From Oscillospiraceae bacterium (GTDB lineage: Bacteria; Bacillota; Clostridia; Monoglobales; Monoglobaceae), in contig SVKC01000016.1 of NCBI GenBank assembly GCA_015068655.1, positions 1-37,147 on the forward strand: 37,147 nt of DNA, written 5' to 3'. Under the pieces are notes generated by a model. That model saw only the letters and a list, made by a program, of their open reading frames with translations. It made no database searches and was not told the origin of the DNA. Of this stretch, positions 1 to 7,069 are shown piece after piece. Positions within the stretch are counted from its first letter, which is position 1; each line of letters opens with the position of its first letter. A program made the translations under genes and the position numbers.

Positions 1-51
1 GCTTAATCAGTATTTCGGATTACTACCAAAAGGTAGCACATATTTAATTTT

Positions 52-122
52 GAATTGAACCGCCGTGTGCCGAACGGCATGCACGGTGGTGTGAGAGGGC
101 GATTAATTTCGCCCTACTCGAT
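52..122 (+). mobile_element. 3' end of a group II intron (domains V and VI)
   Basis: Seen: a domain V-like hairpin at about 57-89, with outer arms ACCGCCGTG and CACGGTGGT around a GCC/GGC inner stem and a two-base bulge. It is followed by GTGAGAG and a domain VI hairpin AGGGCGA/TTCGCCCT, then CTACTCGAT. This order, with an unpaired A seven or eight bases from the end, is the signature of a bacterial group II intron 3' boundary, placed here at about 122. The intron body and any intron-encoded reverse transcriptase lie upstream of the window. The boundary falls only 9 bp from the stop codon of the convergent UPF0371 gene, so the insertion is intergenic. The class and exact splice site are inferred. 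Confidence 0.75.
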
Positions 123-131
123 TGTTGAAAA

Positions 132-1616
132 TTATTTGTGATAGAGTCTTTCGTGTTCGTATCGTGGCTCGAAACTGACGTTTATTCCGAGTCGTCTCAG
201 AATTTTTTCGTCCTCTTCGCTGAGAATAACCGTAAAGTGTGCATCGCTGCCCTTCAGGTTTTCCAACTGTTCCTTTGCCAGCATTGCTATCGGATTTGAG
301 AGGGCTGAAATTGTGAGAGCGAGAAGAACTTCATCGGTATGAAGTCTTGGGTTTTTGTGTTTCAGGTATTGAGTTTTCAGCTCACAGATTGGTTCAAGAA
401 CCTGAGCTTCAATCAAATCTGTCTCCGAATCTATGTTTCCGAGGGCTTTCAGGGCATTCAACAAAAGTGCTGATGCAGCCCCAAGGGTTGATGAGGTTTT
501 TCCGGTAACAATTCTGCCGTCGGGAAGAACCATTGCACCTGCCGGAGAGTTTGTTTCCTCGGCACGTTCCAAAGCTCTGGGAACAGCCGGACAGTAGTGG
601 GAGGTTATGCCTGCCTGATTCATAAGAAGCTCAAGCTTTCGAACCTGAGATTCATCACCGTGACCTCGTATCACGCTTGTGCTTGTAGCGAAATAACGCC
701 TGATAATTTCCTTCTTTGAAGCCTCACAGCAAACTTCATCGTCAATAATGCAGTTTCCTGCCATATTTACACCCATATCTGTTGGCGAGCTGTAGGGCGA
801 GCTTCCCTGAATACGTTCAAACATTGTGTTGAGTACGGGGAAGATTTCTACATCACGATTATAATTCACAGCCGTTTCTCCGTAAGCATCAAGGTGGAAG
901 GGGTCAATCATATTTACGTCATTGAGGTCTGCAGTTGCGGCCTCATAGGCAAGGTTCACGGGATGCTTGAGAGGCAGATTCCAAACAGGGAAGGTTTCGA
1001 ACTTTGCGTAGCCTGCCGTAATTCCGCGCTTGTGGTCATGATAAAGCTGGCTGAGACAGGTGGCCATTTTTCCGCTTCCCGGACCGGGAGCTGTTATAAC
1101 AACCAGAGAACGCTCTGTTTCGATATATTCGTTCTTTCCGAGACCTTCGTCGCTGACAATGTGGGGAATGTCGGAGGGGTAACCGGCAATTGTGTAATGC
1201 TTGTAACATTTCATACCCAGAGAATTCAGTTGTTTCAGGAAGTTGTTGGCAGATGTCTGTTCAGCAAAGCGAGTCAGCACAACGCTTCCCACATAAAGGT
1301 TCATTTCCCGGAAGGTGTCTATGAGACGAAGTACGTCGTTGCCGTATGAGATACCCAGATCACCACGGATTTTGTTGGATTCAATGTCCTCGGCGTTTAT
1401 GGTGATGACAATTTCCATTTCATCCTTGAGCTGTTGCAACATAAGGATTTTGCTGTCGGGAGCAAAGCCGGGCAGTACCCGTGATGCGTGAAAATCGTCA
1501 AACAGCTTTCCACCGAATTCGAGATATAGTTTTCCTCCGAACTGAGCAATGCGTTTTCTGATTTGCTCCGATTGCATTTTGAGATATTTTTGATTGTCAA
1601 ATCCGATTTTTGACAT
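132..1616 (-). CDS. UPF0371/DUF1846 family protein
   Basis: 494 residues, the usual full length for the UPF0371 (DUF1846) family, cytosolic, biochemical role not established. I recognise the N-terminus (MSKIGFDNQKYLKMQSEQI), the repeated FGGKL motifs near residues 27-38, and a glycine-rich, Walker-A-like GPGSGKM near residues 178-184. The last suggests nucleotide binding, which is inference. The start is supported by a strong purine-rich site, AAGGGGGG, about 8 bases upstream. It is transcribed alone, convergent with the intron tail and divergent from the DUF5662 gene. No truncation or frameshift. Confidence 0.9.
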   Translation of the reverse strand: MSKIGFDNQKYLKMQSEQIRKRIAQFGGKLYLEFGGKLFDDFHASRVLPGFAPDSKILMLQQLKDEMEIVITINAEDIESNKIRGDLGISYGNDVLRLIDTFREMNLYVGSVVLTRFAEQTSANNFLKQLNSLGMKCYKHYTIAGYPSDIPHIVSDEGLGKNEYIETERSLVVITAPGPGSGKMATCLSQLYHDHKRGITAGYAKFETFPVWNLPLKHPVNLAYEAATADLNDVNMIDPFHLDAYGETAVNYNRDVEIFPVLNTMFERIQGSSPYSSPTDMGVNMAGNCIIDDEVCCEASKKEIIRRYFATSTSVIRGHGDESQVRKLELLMNQAGITSHYCPAVPRALERAEETNSPAGAMVLPDGRIVTGKTSSTLGAASALLLNALKALGNIDSETDLIEAQVLEPICELKTQYLKHKNPRLHTDEVLLALTISALSNPIAMLAKEQLENLKGSDAHFTVILSEEDEKILRRLGINVSFEPRYEHERLYHK

Positions 1617-1649
1617 GGAAATGTCCCCCCTTTTGAAAATACAAAAACT

Positions 1650-1678
1650 ATTATATCACATTTTTTGCTATTATAAAA
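1650..1678 (-). promoter_or_regulatory. Probable promoter of the UPF0371 gene
   Basis: On the minus strand there is TATAAT (1650-1655) preceded by TGA, giving an extended -10 (TGnTATAAT). The -35 at the usual spacing is only TTTTAT. It lies about 35 bases upstream of the UPF0371 start. Confidence 0.45.
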
Positions 1679-1753
1679 GAGAAATTTTAAAAAAAGTATA
1701 ATATTTTTTTCAAATTAATGGAAAACGGGGCGATTTGGAGCGAAAAAATTTGT

Positions 1754-1782
1754 TTGCATTTTGTTTGAAAGTGTGATAATAT
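1754..1782 (+). promoter_or_regulatory. Promoter of the DUF5662-AEC pair
   Basis: TTGCAT (1754-1759), a 17-base spacer and TAATAT (1777-1782), about 38 bases before the ATG at 1821. A good sigma-A-type match. Confidence 0.6.
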
Positions 1783-1820
1783 GTATTGGTTATGTAAAAT
1801 TTTAAAATGGAGCGAATGAA

Positions 1821-2357
1821 ATGAAAAAGTTTTTCGGTCATTTGTTAACGGTGCTTCGGCACAAATGGAAGGTCTTTGTCCATTGTTGCAAGGCGGGGAT
1901 TCCGTGGCGCGGTTTGTGGCACGATATGTCAAAGTTTTCGCCAACGGAATTTGTTCCCGGAGTGAGATTTTTTCTCGGTACGCGCAGTCCGAATGAAGCG
2001 GAACGTGCCCGGTTCGGTTATTCCTTTGCATGGATGCATCACAAGGGCAGAAACCGTCATCATTTTGAATATTGGACGGATTACAATCCGAAAACCAAGA
2101 CTATTTCGCCTGTTGAAATGCCTGTTGTTTTCGTGAAGGAAATGTTTTGTGACCGTGTTGCTGCAAGCAAAATTTATCAAGGCAGAAATTACACCGAACA
2201 GCATCCTCTGGAATATTTTATGAAAGCAAAGGGCAGACGAATTATTCACCCAGAAACCTCGGATTTGCTTGAAGAATGGCTTCGTTTGCTTTCGGAAAAG
2301 GGTGAAAAAGAGACTTTCAGGCATATAAGGAAAATTAAGAGAAATATGAACAGATAG
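1821..2357 (+). CDS. DUF5662 family protein
   Basis: 178 residues. The pattern is that of the DUF5662 family, which is widespread in Clostridia and has no established function: a basic N-terminus, then WRGLWHDMSKFSPTEF (about residues 29-44) and YSFAWMHHKGRNRHHFEYW (about 68-86). The clustered histidines and aspartate look like a metal site of an HD-like fold, but this is inference. The start ATG has GGAG 8 bases upstream. The AEC permease follows after a gap of about 12 bases, so the two are probably co-transcribed from the promoter at 1754-1782. Cytosolic; no signal peptide. Confidence 0.82.
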   Translation: MKKFFGHLLTVLRHKWKVFVHCCKAGIPWRGLWHDMSKFSPTEFVPGVRFFLGTRSPNEAERARFGYSFAWMHHKGRNRHHFEYWTDYNPKTKTISPVEMPVVFVKEMFCDRVAASKIYQGRNYTEQHPLEYFMKAKGRRIIHPETSDLLEEWLRLLSEKGEKETFRHIRKIKRNMNR

Positions 2358-2369
2358 AAAGAGGAAGTG

Positions 2370-3311
2370 ATGGTTATGGCAACAAATGTAGTTTTGAATC
2401 AGGTGGCGGCATTGTTTGTTTTTGCGATAATTGGATACATATTGGCGAAAGCAAATATTGTCAACAAAGCTCATTCGAAAATCTTGTCGGTGCTGGGGGT
2501 TTATGTTTTTATGCCTGCAAAGTTTTTCAAGACCTTTGCCGCAAATTTCACTCCCCATTACATAAGCACAAAATATGTTTACTGGATTATTTCGCTGATA
2601 ATTCTCTTTCTTTTGGTATTGATTTCCAAACAGGCTGCAAAGCTGTTCAGCAAGGATAAGTATGAGAGAAATGTCTTTCAGTACACAATCACCATTCCTA
2701 ATTTTGGTTATATGGGTTATGTGCTTGCAGAGGCGATTTACGGAAGCTCGGTTCTGACAAACGTGATGATGCTGGGACTTCCGATTTCGGTTTATACAAA
2801 TACTGAGGGCTACCGTATGCTCACGGGTACGGGCGGTTTTTCCCTGAAAAAGATTTTCAATCCTATGTTTGTTGCAACTGTTGTTGGGTGCATATGGGGA
2901 TATTTCGGACTTCAAATACCCGAGCTTGCACATACGGTGCTTGATAGTGCAAGCGGTTGTGCAGGAGCGGTTTCTATGCTTCTTATGGGAATTGTGATTG
3001 CGGAATACAAGCTGTTTTCTGTTATTACGGATTTTCGTGTGTACATAACGGTTCTAATCAGACTTTTTGTTGTTCCGGGACTTGTGGGAGGTGTGTTGTT
3101 TGTTGTTATGCCTTTTTTGGGCTTTTCGGCAGAGTCAACAAGGGAGCTTGTACGGTATTCTCTTATGATTTTTGCAATGCCTTGCGGGCTTAACACAATT
3201 GTTTTCCCGAAGCTTGTGGGAAAAGATTGCAAGCTGGGTGCGGGCTTTGCTCTCATTTCTGTTGCGGCATCGCTGATAAGCATTCCCTTCTGGTTAAGTA
3301 TATGGGGATAA
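2370..3311 (+). CDS. AEC family transporter (auxin-efflux-carrier type permease)
   Basis: About 313 residues with roughly ten hydrophobic segments spread over the whole length, typical of the AEC family (MleP/YwkB-like carriers of malate or other organic acids). Recognisable features are the N-terminal AIIGYILAKANIVN helix, a polar break at IPNFGYMGYVLAEA (mid N-half), and the C-terminal half repeating the topology with MPCGLNTIVFPKLVGKD. Substrate cannot be read from the sequence. Start choice: GTG at 2367, ATG at 2370 and ATG at 2376 are in frame; GAGG at 2361-2364 best suits 2370 or 2376. A strong terminator follows. Confidence 0.85.
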   Translation: MVMATNVVLNQVAALFVFAIIGYILAKANIVNKAHSKILSVLGVYVFMPAKFFKTFAANFTPHYISTKYVYWIISLIILFLLVLISKQAAKLFSKDKYERNVFQYTITIPNFGYMGYVLAEAIYGSSVLTNVMMLGLPISVYTNTEGYRMLTGTGGFSLKKIFNPMFVATVVGCIWGYFGLQIPELAHTVLDSASGCAGAVSMLLMGIVIAEYKLFSVITDFRVYITVLIRLFVVPGLVGGVLFVVMPFLGFSAESTRELVRYSLMIFAMPCGLNTIVFPKLVGKDCKLGAGFALISVAASLISIPFWLSIWG

Positions 3312-3318
3312 ATAGTTT

Positions 3319-3358
3319 ACCGGCGCGGCTTTCCTTGAGAAAGCCGCGCCGGTGGTTT
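3319..3358 (+). terminator. Strong intrinsic terminator after the AEC permease
   Basis: Perfect 15-bp stem ACCGGCGCGGCTTTC (3319-3333) with its complement at 3339-3353 and a CTTGA loop, then a short T run. It separates the AEC gene from the convergent Cys-rich peptide genes and may serve both directions. Confidence 0.8.
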
Positions 3359-3365
3359 TCAAGGC

Positions 3366-3485
3366 TTAGCAGCCGCAACCGCAACCGTTGTTGTTGCTGA
3401 ATGTTGAACCGTTGTTGCAGCAACAAGAAATAAGAACGATAAGAATTATAATCCAGAGACAGCTGTTATCGTTTCCGAAGCACAT
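3366..3485 (-). CDS. Small Cys/Gly/Asn-rich membrane peptide (39 aa)
   Basis: 39 residues starting MCFGNDNSCLWIIILI and ending NNNGCGCGC. The start is set by a full AAGGAGGTG site with 5 bases to the ATG at 3485. Layout: short polar head, one hydrophobic segment (about residues 10-20, WIIILIVLI), a CCC triplet just after it, then a Gly/Asn/Cys tail. It is a shorter paralogue of the next gene (3533-3670), sharing the DNSCLWII core and CCC. Peptides of this kind occur in Clostridia as 'high-cysteine' or 'chorion-class-like' hypotheticals. Function unknown; a spore or membrane metal-binding role is only speculation. Confidence 0.7.
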   Translation of the reverse strand: MCFGNDNSCLWIIILIVLISCCCNNGSTFSNNNGCGCGC

Positions 3486-3532
3486 ATATGGCACCTCCTT
3501 TCGCAAAGGCTTTGCTTTGTGGGGACTGATGC

Positions 3533-3670
3533 TTAGTCACAGCAACAGTCGTTTCCACGGCTGTATGTGTTTCCGCAGCCGTTGTTGCCGCCGCAACCGC
3601 AGCAGCATACCAAAATGAGAATCAGAATAATCCAGAGACAGGAATTATCAGAACCTCCGAAGCAACCCAT
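3533..3670 (-). CDS. Small Cys/Gly-rich membrane peptide (45 aa)
   Basis: 45 residues beginning MGCFGGSDNSCLWIILIL. The start at 3670 is chosen because AGGAGGTG lies 7 bases upstream; a longer in-frame reading (to 3715) has no such site. One membrane segment (about residues 12-21) is followed by CCCGCGG and a tail ending NDCCCD, with 9 cysteines in all. Paralogous to the 39-residue peptide just downstream, so the pair is a local duplication expressed in the same direction. No function can be assigned. Confidence 0.7.
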   Translation of the reverse strand: MGCFGGSDNSCLWIILILILVCCCGCGGNNGCGNTYSRGNDCCCD

Positions 3671-3822
3671 AACTTGCACCTCCTGAAATAAATTTGAAAA
3701 ATTTTTAAACTGCAAAACTAATCTTTTTGTTTATTGAAAGTCTCTTTTTTTGAAGTCTTAATGTATTATACGGAGAAATTCGGTTTTGGTGATTTGTCCC
3801 TGTGAAAAATCTGAAAAATCTA

Positions 3823-3851
3823 TTGACTTATGTATTTTGCTGAAGTAAAAT
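3823..3851 (+). promoter_or_regulatory. Promoter of tmk
   Basis: TTGACT (3823-3828), a 17-base spacer and TAAAAT (3846-3851). Transcription should begin at about 3858, which leaves too little leader for the upstream in-frame ATG at 3859 and supports the tmk start at 3883. Confidence 0.75.
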
Positions 3852-3882
3852 AAAGGTAATGAATCGGGAAGGAATATGTACA

Positions 3883-4515
3883 ATGAAAAACAGAGGAAAA
3901 TTTATTGTATTTGAGGGTATAGACGGAAGCGGAAAAAGTACGCAGATGAAGCTGCTTGCAGAAAGACTTGAGAAAAAGGGGATAAAAACAAGGCTGACAC
4001 TTGAACCTACATATGGGCTTGTGGGCGAAACTCTTCATAATATTCTGTCGGGGAAAATCAAGGCTGACCCAAAGGTTACGGCGGCTCTTTTTGTGGCTGA
4101 CCGTCTTGACCATATTACAAACGAAAATGACGGCGTTTTGAAAAGTCTGGAAGCCGGAGAAACGGTTATCTGCGACAGATACTATTTTTCATCCTATGCA
4201 TACCAGAGTACCGAGGTGCCTTCTGAATGGGTCGTTGAAGCCAACAAGCTTTGTGCAGACAGCCTGAGACCTGATGTGACAATTTTTGTTGATATTTCAC
4301 CGCAGGTTGCTATGGAAAGAATCCTTACAAATCGTGACACTGTGGAAATTTATGAAACCGAAGAAAAGCTTACAAAGGTGAGAGAGGCATATTTTGCCGC
4401 ATTTGAAAAAATGAAGGATACGGAGAATGTAAAAATTATTAACGGTGAGAGAAATATTGAGAAAATAGCGGAGGATATTGCTGATTTTGTTATTGAAAAT
4501 ATCATCCAAATATGA
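3883..4515 (+). CDS. tmk: Thymidylate (dTMP) kinase
   Basis: 210 residues, normal length. It phosphorylates dTMP to dTDP with ATP, a cytosolic step of dTTP synthesis. Visible: P-loop GIDGSGKST at residues 12-20; the LTLEPTYG segment (38-45) at the place of the family's EPG motif; and the DRY motif (98-100) in ICDRYYFSSYAYQ. The start at 3883 has GGGAAGGAA 9 bases upstream; the ATG at 3859 lies at the predicted transcription start. A single-gene unit with its own promoter. The EPT in place of the usual EPGGT is a variant shared by a subset of clostridial and archaeal enzymes, so activity on a related nucleotide cannot be excluded. Confidence 0.93.
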   Translation: MKNRGKFIVFEGIDGSGKSTQMKLLAERLEKKGIKTRLTLEPTYGLVGETLHNILSGKIKADPKVTAALFVADRLDHITNENDGVLKSLEAGETVICDRYYFSSYAYQSTEVPSEWVVEANKLCADSLRPDVTIFVDISPQVAMERILTNRDTVEIYETEEKLTKVREAYFAAFEKMKDTENVKIINGERNIEKIAEDIADFVIENIIQI

Positions 4516-4561
4516 GTGTTAAAATTCTAACATTCTGTGCAAAATGAAGTGTCGAATTTTC

Positions 4562-4590
4562 TTGACATAGACGAGGGTTTATGCTAAAAT
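4562..4590 (+). promoter_or_regulatory. Promoter of the purine operon
   Basis: TTGACA (4562-4567), a 17-base spacer and TAAAAT (4585-4590), a near-consensus site. Transcription should start at about 4597, just ahead of the ZTP riboswitch. Confidence 0.8.
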
Positions 4591-4627
4591 TAAAAGGTAG
4601 TGGCAGATTGCTGCCGGTATCGTAAAT

Positions 4628-4746
4628 AAAGGACTTTTTGCAACTGACGGAACAAGGGGAGTATACCCCGGGGGAACAAAAAGTCAGACATATGTCGACC
4701 GTCTGGGCAGTCCGTAATTATACTACGGGACTGCCCTGTTATTTTG
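4628..4746 (+). promoter_or_regulatory. ZTP (pfl) riboswitch with overlapping terminator, upstream of purE
   Basis: P1 is perfect: GACTTTTTG (4632-4640) with CAAAAAGTC (4677-4685). Inside are CAACTGACGGAACA and a GGGG/CCCC hairpin (4656-4669), matching the conserved first half of the pfl motif. A linker hairpin GACATATGTC (4687-4696) leads to the conserved 3' part GACCGTCTGGGCA. GGGCAG (4705-4710) of this part is also the 5' arm of a terminator closing with CTGCCC (4731-4736) and TGTTATTTT. Known: pfl RNAs bind ZTP/ZMP, which accumulate when 10-formyl-THF is short, and ligand binding prevents terminator formation. This explains control of a block that includes fhs, purN and AICAR transformylase. 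Confidence 0.88.
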
Positions 4747-4830
4747 GTGAAGAGTGAAGAAAGATGGAACAGAATGCTTTGCATTTTGGTTTTAATCAAT
4801 ATCGGTACTCCGAGAAAGGATGATATATAA

Positions 4831-5325
4831 ATGAAAAAAGTTGGAATTATTATGGGTTCGGACAGCGACCTTCCTGTTGTTGAAAAAGCAATGCTTGCTC
4901 TTGATGAACTGAATGTGCCTTACGAGGTTCATGTTTTTTCTGCCCACAGAACACCCCTTGAGGCAAAGGAATTTTCTGCAAACGCAAGAGCGAATGGCTT
5001 TGGTGCGATTATTGCGGCGGCAGGTATGGCGGCACATCTGGCAGGGGCAATTGCGGCAAACACAACTCTTCCTGTTATTGGAATTCCTGTGAAGTCCTCA
5101 AATCTTGACGGCATGGACGCTCTTCTTTCAACTGTACAGATGCCTCCCGGAATTCCTGTGGCAACGGTTGCAATCAATGGTGCAAAGAATGCGGCGATTT
5201 TGGCGGCACAGATTATTGCAGTTGAAGATGCTGACCTTGCGGCAAAGCTTGATGCACAGCGTAAGACTGCGGCAGATACTGTTCTTGAAAAGAACAAGGC
5301 TATTGAAGAAAAATACAACAAATAA
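4831..5325 (+). CDS. purE: PurE, phosphoribosylaminoimidazole carboxylase / N5-CAIR mutase
   Basis: 164 residues, normal for PurE. It moves a carboxyl group to make CAIR in de novo purine synthesis; octameric in known structures. Visible: MGSDSD (residues 8-13), SAHRTP (about 38-43), the AAGMAAHLAG loop and the C-terminal ILAAQIIA helix. The first gene after the ZTP riboswitch, with an AAAGGATG site before the ATG. No purK is seen in the window, so either purK lies elsewhere or this enzyme acts directly on AIR and CO2 (class II); class cannot be settled by eye. purF follows 29 bases later. Confidence 0.95.
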   Translation: MKKVGIIMGSDSDLPVVEKAMLALDELNVPYEVHVFSAHRTPLEAKEFSANARANGFGAIIAAAGMAAHLAGAIAANTTLPVIGIPVKSSNLDGMDALLSTVQMPPGIPVATVAINGAKNAAILAAQIIAVEDADLAAKLDAQRKTAADTVLEKNKAIEEKYNK

Positions 5326-5354
5326 TTGACTAATTTTGAAAACGGAGGAAGTAT

Positions 5355-6776
5355 ATGGGAGGTTTTTTTGGTACAGTCAGCAAGCACGATGCGGTAGCGG
5401 ATGTTTTTTTTGGTGCTGACTATCATTCGCATCTTGGAACACGTCGCGGCGGTATTGCGGCATATGACAGCGAAATCGGTTTGCAGAGAGATATTCACAA
5501 TATTGAAAATACTCCTTTCAGAACCAAATTTGACAATGTATTCAACGAAATGAAGGGCAAGTCAGCAATCGGGGTTATCAGCGATTCTGACCCTCAGCCC
5601 CTTTTGATACGTTCCGAAATCGGAACGTATGCTATTGCCACAATCGGCAGAATTAACAATGCCGAGGATTTGATTGAAAAGCATTTGAACAAGGGCGGTC
5701 ACTTTGGTGTTATGACAGGAGGCAAGGTGAACTCCACCGACCTTGTGGCGGCGCTTATAAACGAAAAAAGCACCTTCGCTGAAGGTATCCAATATGTTCA
5801 TGATGTGGTTGAGGGTACGGTTTCAATCCTTATTCTCACCAATGACGGTAGGATTATTGCTGCTCGTGACAAGGTGGGCAGACTTCCAATTCTTATTGGG
5901 AAAAACGAAGATGGATATGCAGTGTCTTTTGAAGACTTTGCTTACAAAAAGCTGGGCTATGACGACGAAATGGAGCTTGGTCCCGGTGAAGCGGTTGAAA
6001 TTACTGTTGATGGAATAAAACAGCTTGTAGCCCCGGGCAAGGAAATGAAAATTTGTGCATTTCTCTGGAGTTATTACGGTTACCCCAACTCGGTATATGA
6101 AGGCAAAAATGTTGAGACTATGAGATACCGCAACGGTGCAATTATGGCACAAACCGACAAGGCAAACGGCAAGGCAACCGATATTGACTATGTCAGTGGT
6201 GTGCCTGATTCGGGAACACCTCATGCAATCGGTTATGCCAACGAAAGCGGTATTCCTTTTGCAAGACCATTTATCAAGTATACACCAACCTGGCCCCGAA
6301 GCTTCACTCCCAAGCATCAGACAGACAGAGTTAAGATTGCACGAATGAAGCAGGTTCCTATTCATGAGTTGATTGAAGACAAAAATCTTCTTTTTGTGGA
6401 TGACTCAATTGTTCGTGGGACACAGCTCAAAGAAACAGTTGATTTTCTCTACAAGCACGGTGCAAAATCGGTGCATATGCGTTCGGCTTGTCCACCAATT
6501 ATGTACGGATGTAAGTATTTGAATTTCACAAGCAGTAAAAATGAAATGGAGCTTATTGCACGTCAGGTTGTTATGGAGCTTGAGGGTGAAGAAGGCTTTA
6601 ACCATATTGAAGAATACAGCGACGGCAGTACAGAAAGAGGTAAGAAGCTGAGAGATACGATCTGCGAGAAATTAGGCTTTGAATCTCTCGATTTTCAGTC
6701 TTTGGAGGGCGTTATCAAGGCAATTGGACTGGAACCGTGTAAGCTGTGTACCTATTGTTGGTCAGGCAAGGAGTGA
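5355..6776 (+). CDS. purF: Amidophosphoribosyltransferase-like PurF lacking the N-terminal nucleophile Cys
   Basis: 473 residues, normal length. PurF makes phosphoribosylamine from PRPP and glutamine. The phosphoribosyltransferase half is intact, with PRPP motif LLFVDDSIVRGTQ (345-357). Cysteines matching the 4Fe-4S ligands of Bacillus PurF are present: C234, C379 or C386, and the CKLCTYC cluster (462-468). The N-terminus reads MGGFFGTVSKHD. The catalytic Cys that normally follows Met is Gly, and the start is certain because GGAGG sits just upstream. So the glutaminase site as known cannot work, although LGTRRGG (28-33) remains. It may use ammonia or an external glutaminase, or have drifted in role. 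purE is 29 bases upstream; a palindrome pair separates it from purM. Confidence 0.88.
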   Translation: MGGFFGTVSKHDAVADVFFGADYHSHLGTRRGGIAAYDSEIGLQRDIHNIENTPFRTKFDNVFNEMKGKSAIGVISDSDPQPLLIRSEIGTYAIATIGRINNAEDLIEKHLNKGGHFGVMTGGKVNSTDLVAALINEKSTFAEGIQYVHDVVEGTVSILILTNDGRIIAARDKVGRLPILIGKNEDGYAVSFEDFAYKKLGYDDEMELGPGEAVEITVDGIKQLVAPGKEMKICAFLWSYYGYPNSVYEGKNVETMRYRNGAIMAQTDKANGKATDIDYVSGVPDSGTPHAIGYANESGIPFARPFIKYTPTWPRSFTPKHQTDRVKIARMKQVPIHELIEDKNLLFVDDSIVRGTQLKETVDFLYKHGAKSVHMRSACPPIMYGCKYLNFTSSKNEMELIARQVVMELEGEEGFNHIEEYSDGSTERGKKLRDTICEKLGFESLDFQSLEGVIKAIGLEPCKLCTYCWSGKE

Positions 6777-6780
6777 CCTG

Positions 6781-6886
6781 CCTGAGAAAAATTTTCGTCG
6801 CATATCCGGCGCTTGACCTCAATTGCGTACAACAAGTACGCGGCATTCGGTCAATCACCCAATCTGCTTAGAAAATTTACCTCAGG
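6781..6886. repeat. Imperfect palindromic element A1 (purF-purM gap)
   Basis: About 106 bp. Ends CCTGAGAAAAATTTTC (6781-6796) and GAAAATTTACCTCAGG (6871-6886) are inverted copies with three mismatches. The arms continue inward with matching TTGACC/GGTCAA and GCGTAC/GTACGC around a central AACAA loop. Same design as elements A2, B1, B2, C1 and C2. It starts 4 bases after the purF stop. A MITE-like or REP-like repeat, or an mRNA hairpin; which cannot be decided here. Confidence 0.7.
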
Positions 6887-6891
6887 AAAAC

Positions 6892-7004
6892 AGTGTTGAG
6901 TAAAAAACTGCATCATGCGAAGTACGAATGTAGGGGACGGCGTCCTCGACGTTCCGTGTGCTTCGGATAATCTTTAAACCTTCTGCACTATTTTTCCACG
7001 GTCA
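6892..7004. repeat. Palindromic element A2, tandem to A1
   Basis: Left arm GTTGAGTAAAAAACTGCA and right arm TGCACTATTTTTCCACGGTC are loosely complementary, with CGAAG/CTTCG and GGGACG/CGTTCC inside. The right arm resembles that of B1 (CTTCTGCACaATTTTT). The centre carries GTAGGGGACGG, also found in the palindrome at 28203-28341. More degraded than A1. No gene fits in this gap. Confidence 0.5.
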
Positions 7005-7069
7005 CGGAAAAGGAATATAAAAGTATATAATTAAATTTATTTTTTGACATACAGAAAGGATAAAAGAAA

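Noticed and set aside
1929-2933. Long minus-strand open frame (334 codons) over DUF5662 and the AEC gene
   Set aside because: Its His/Asn/Cys-rich composition is the shadow of plus-strand codon use; no ribosome site, and it overlaps two recognised genes.
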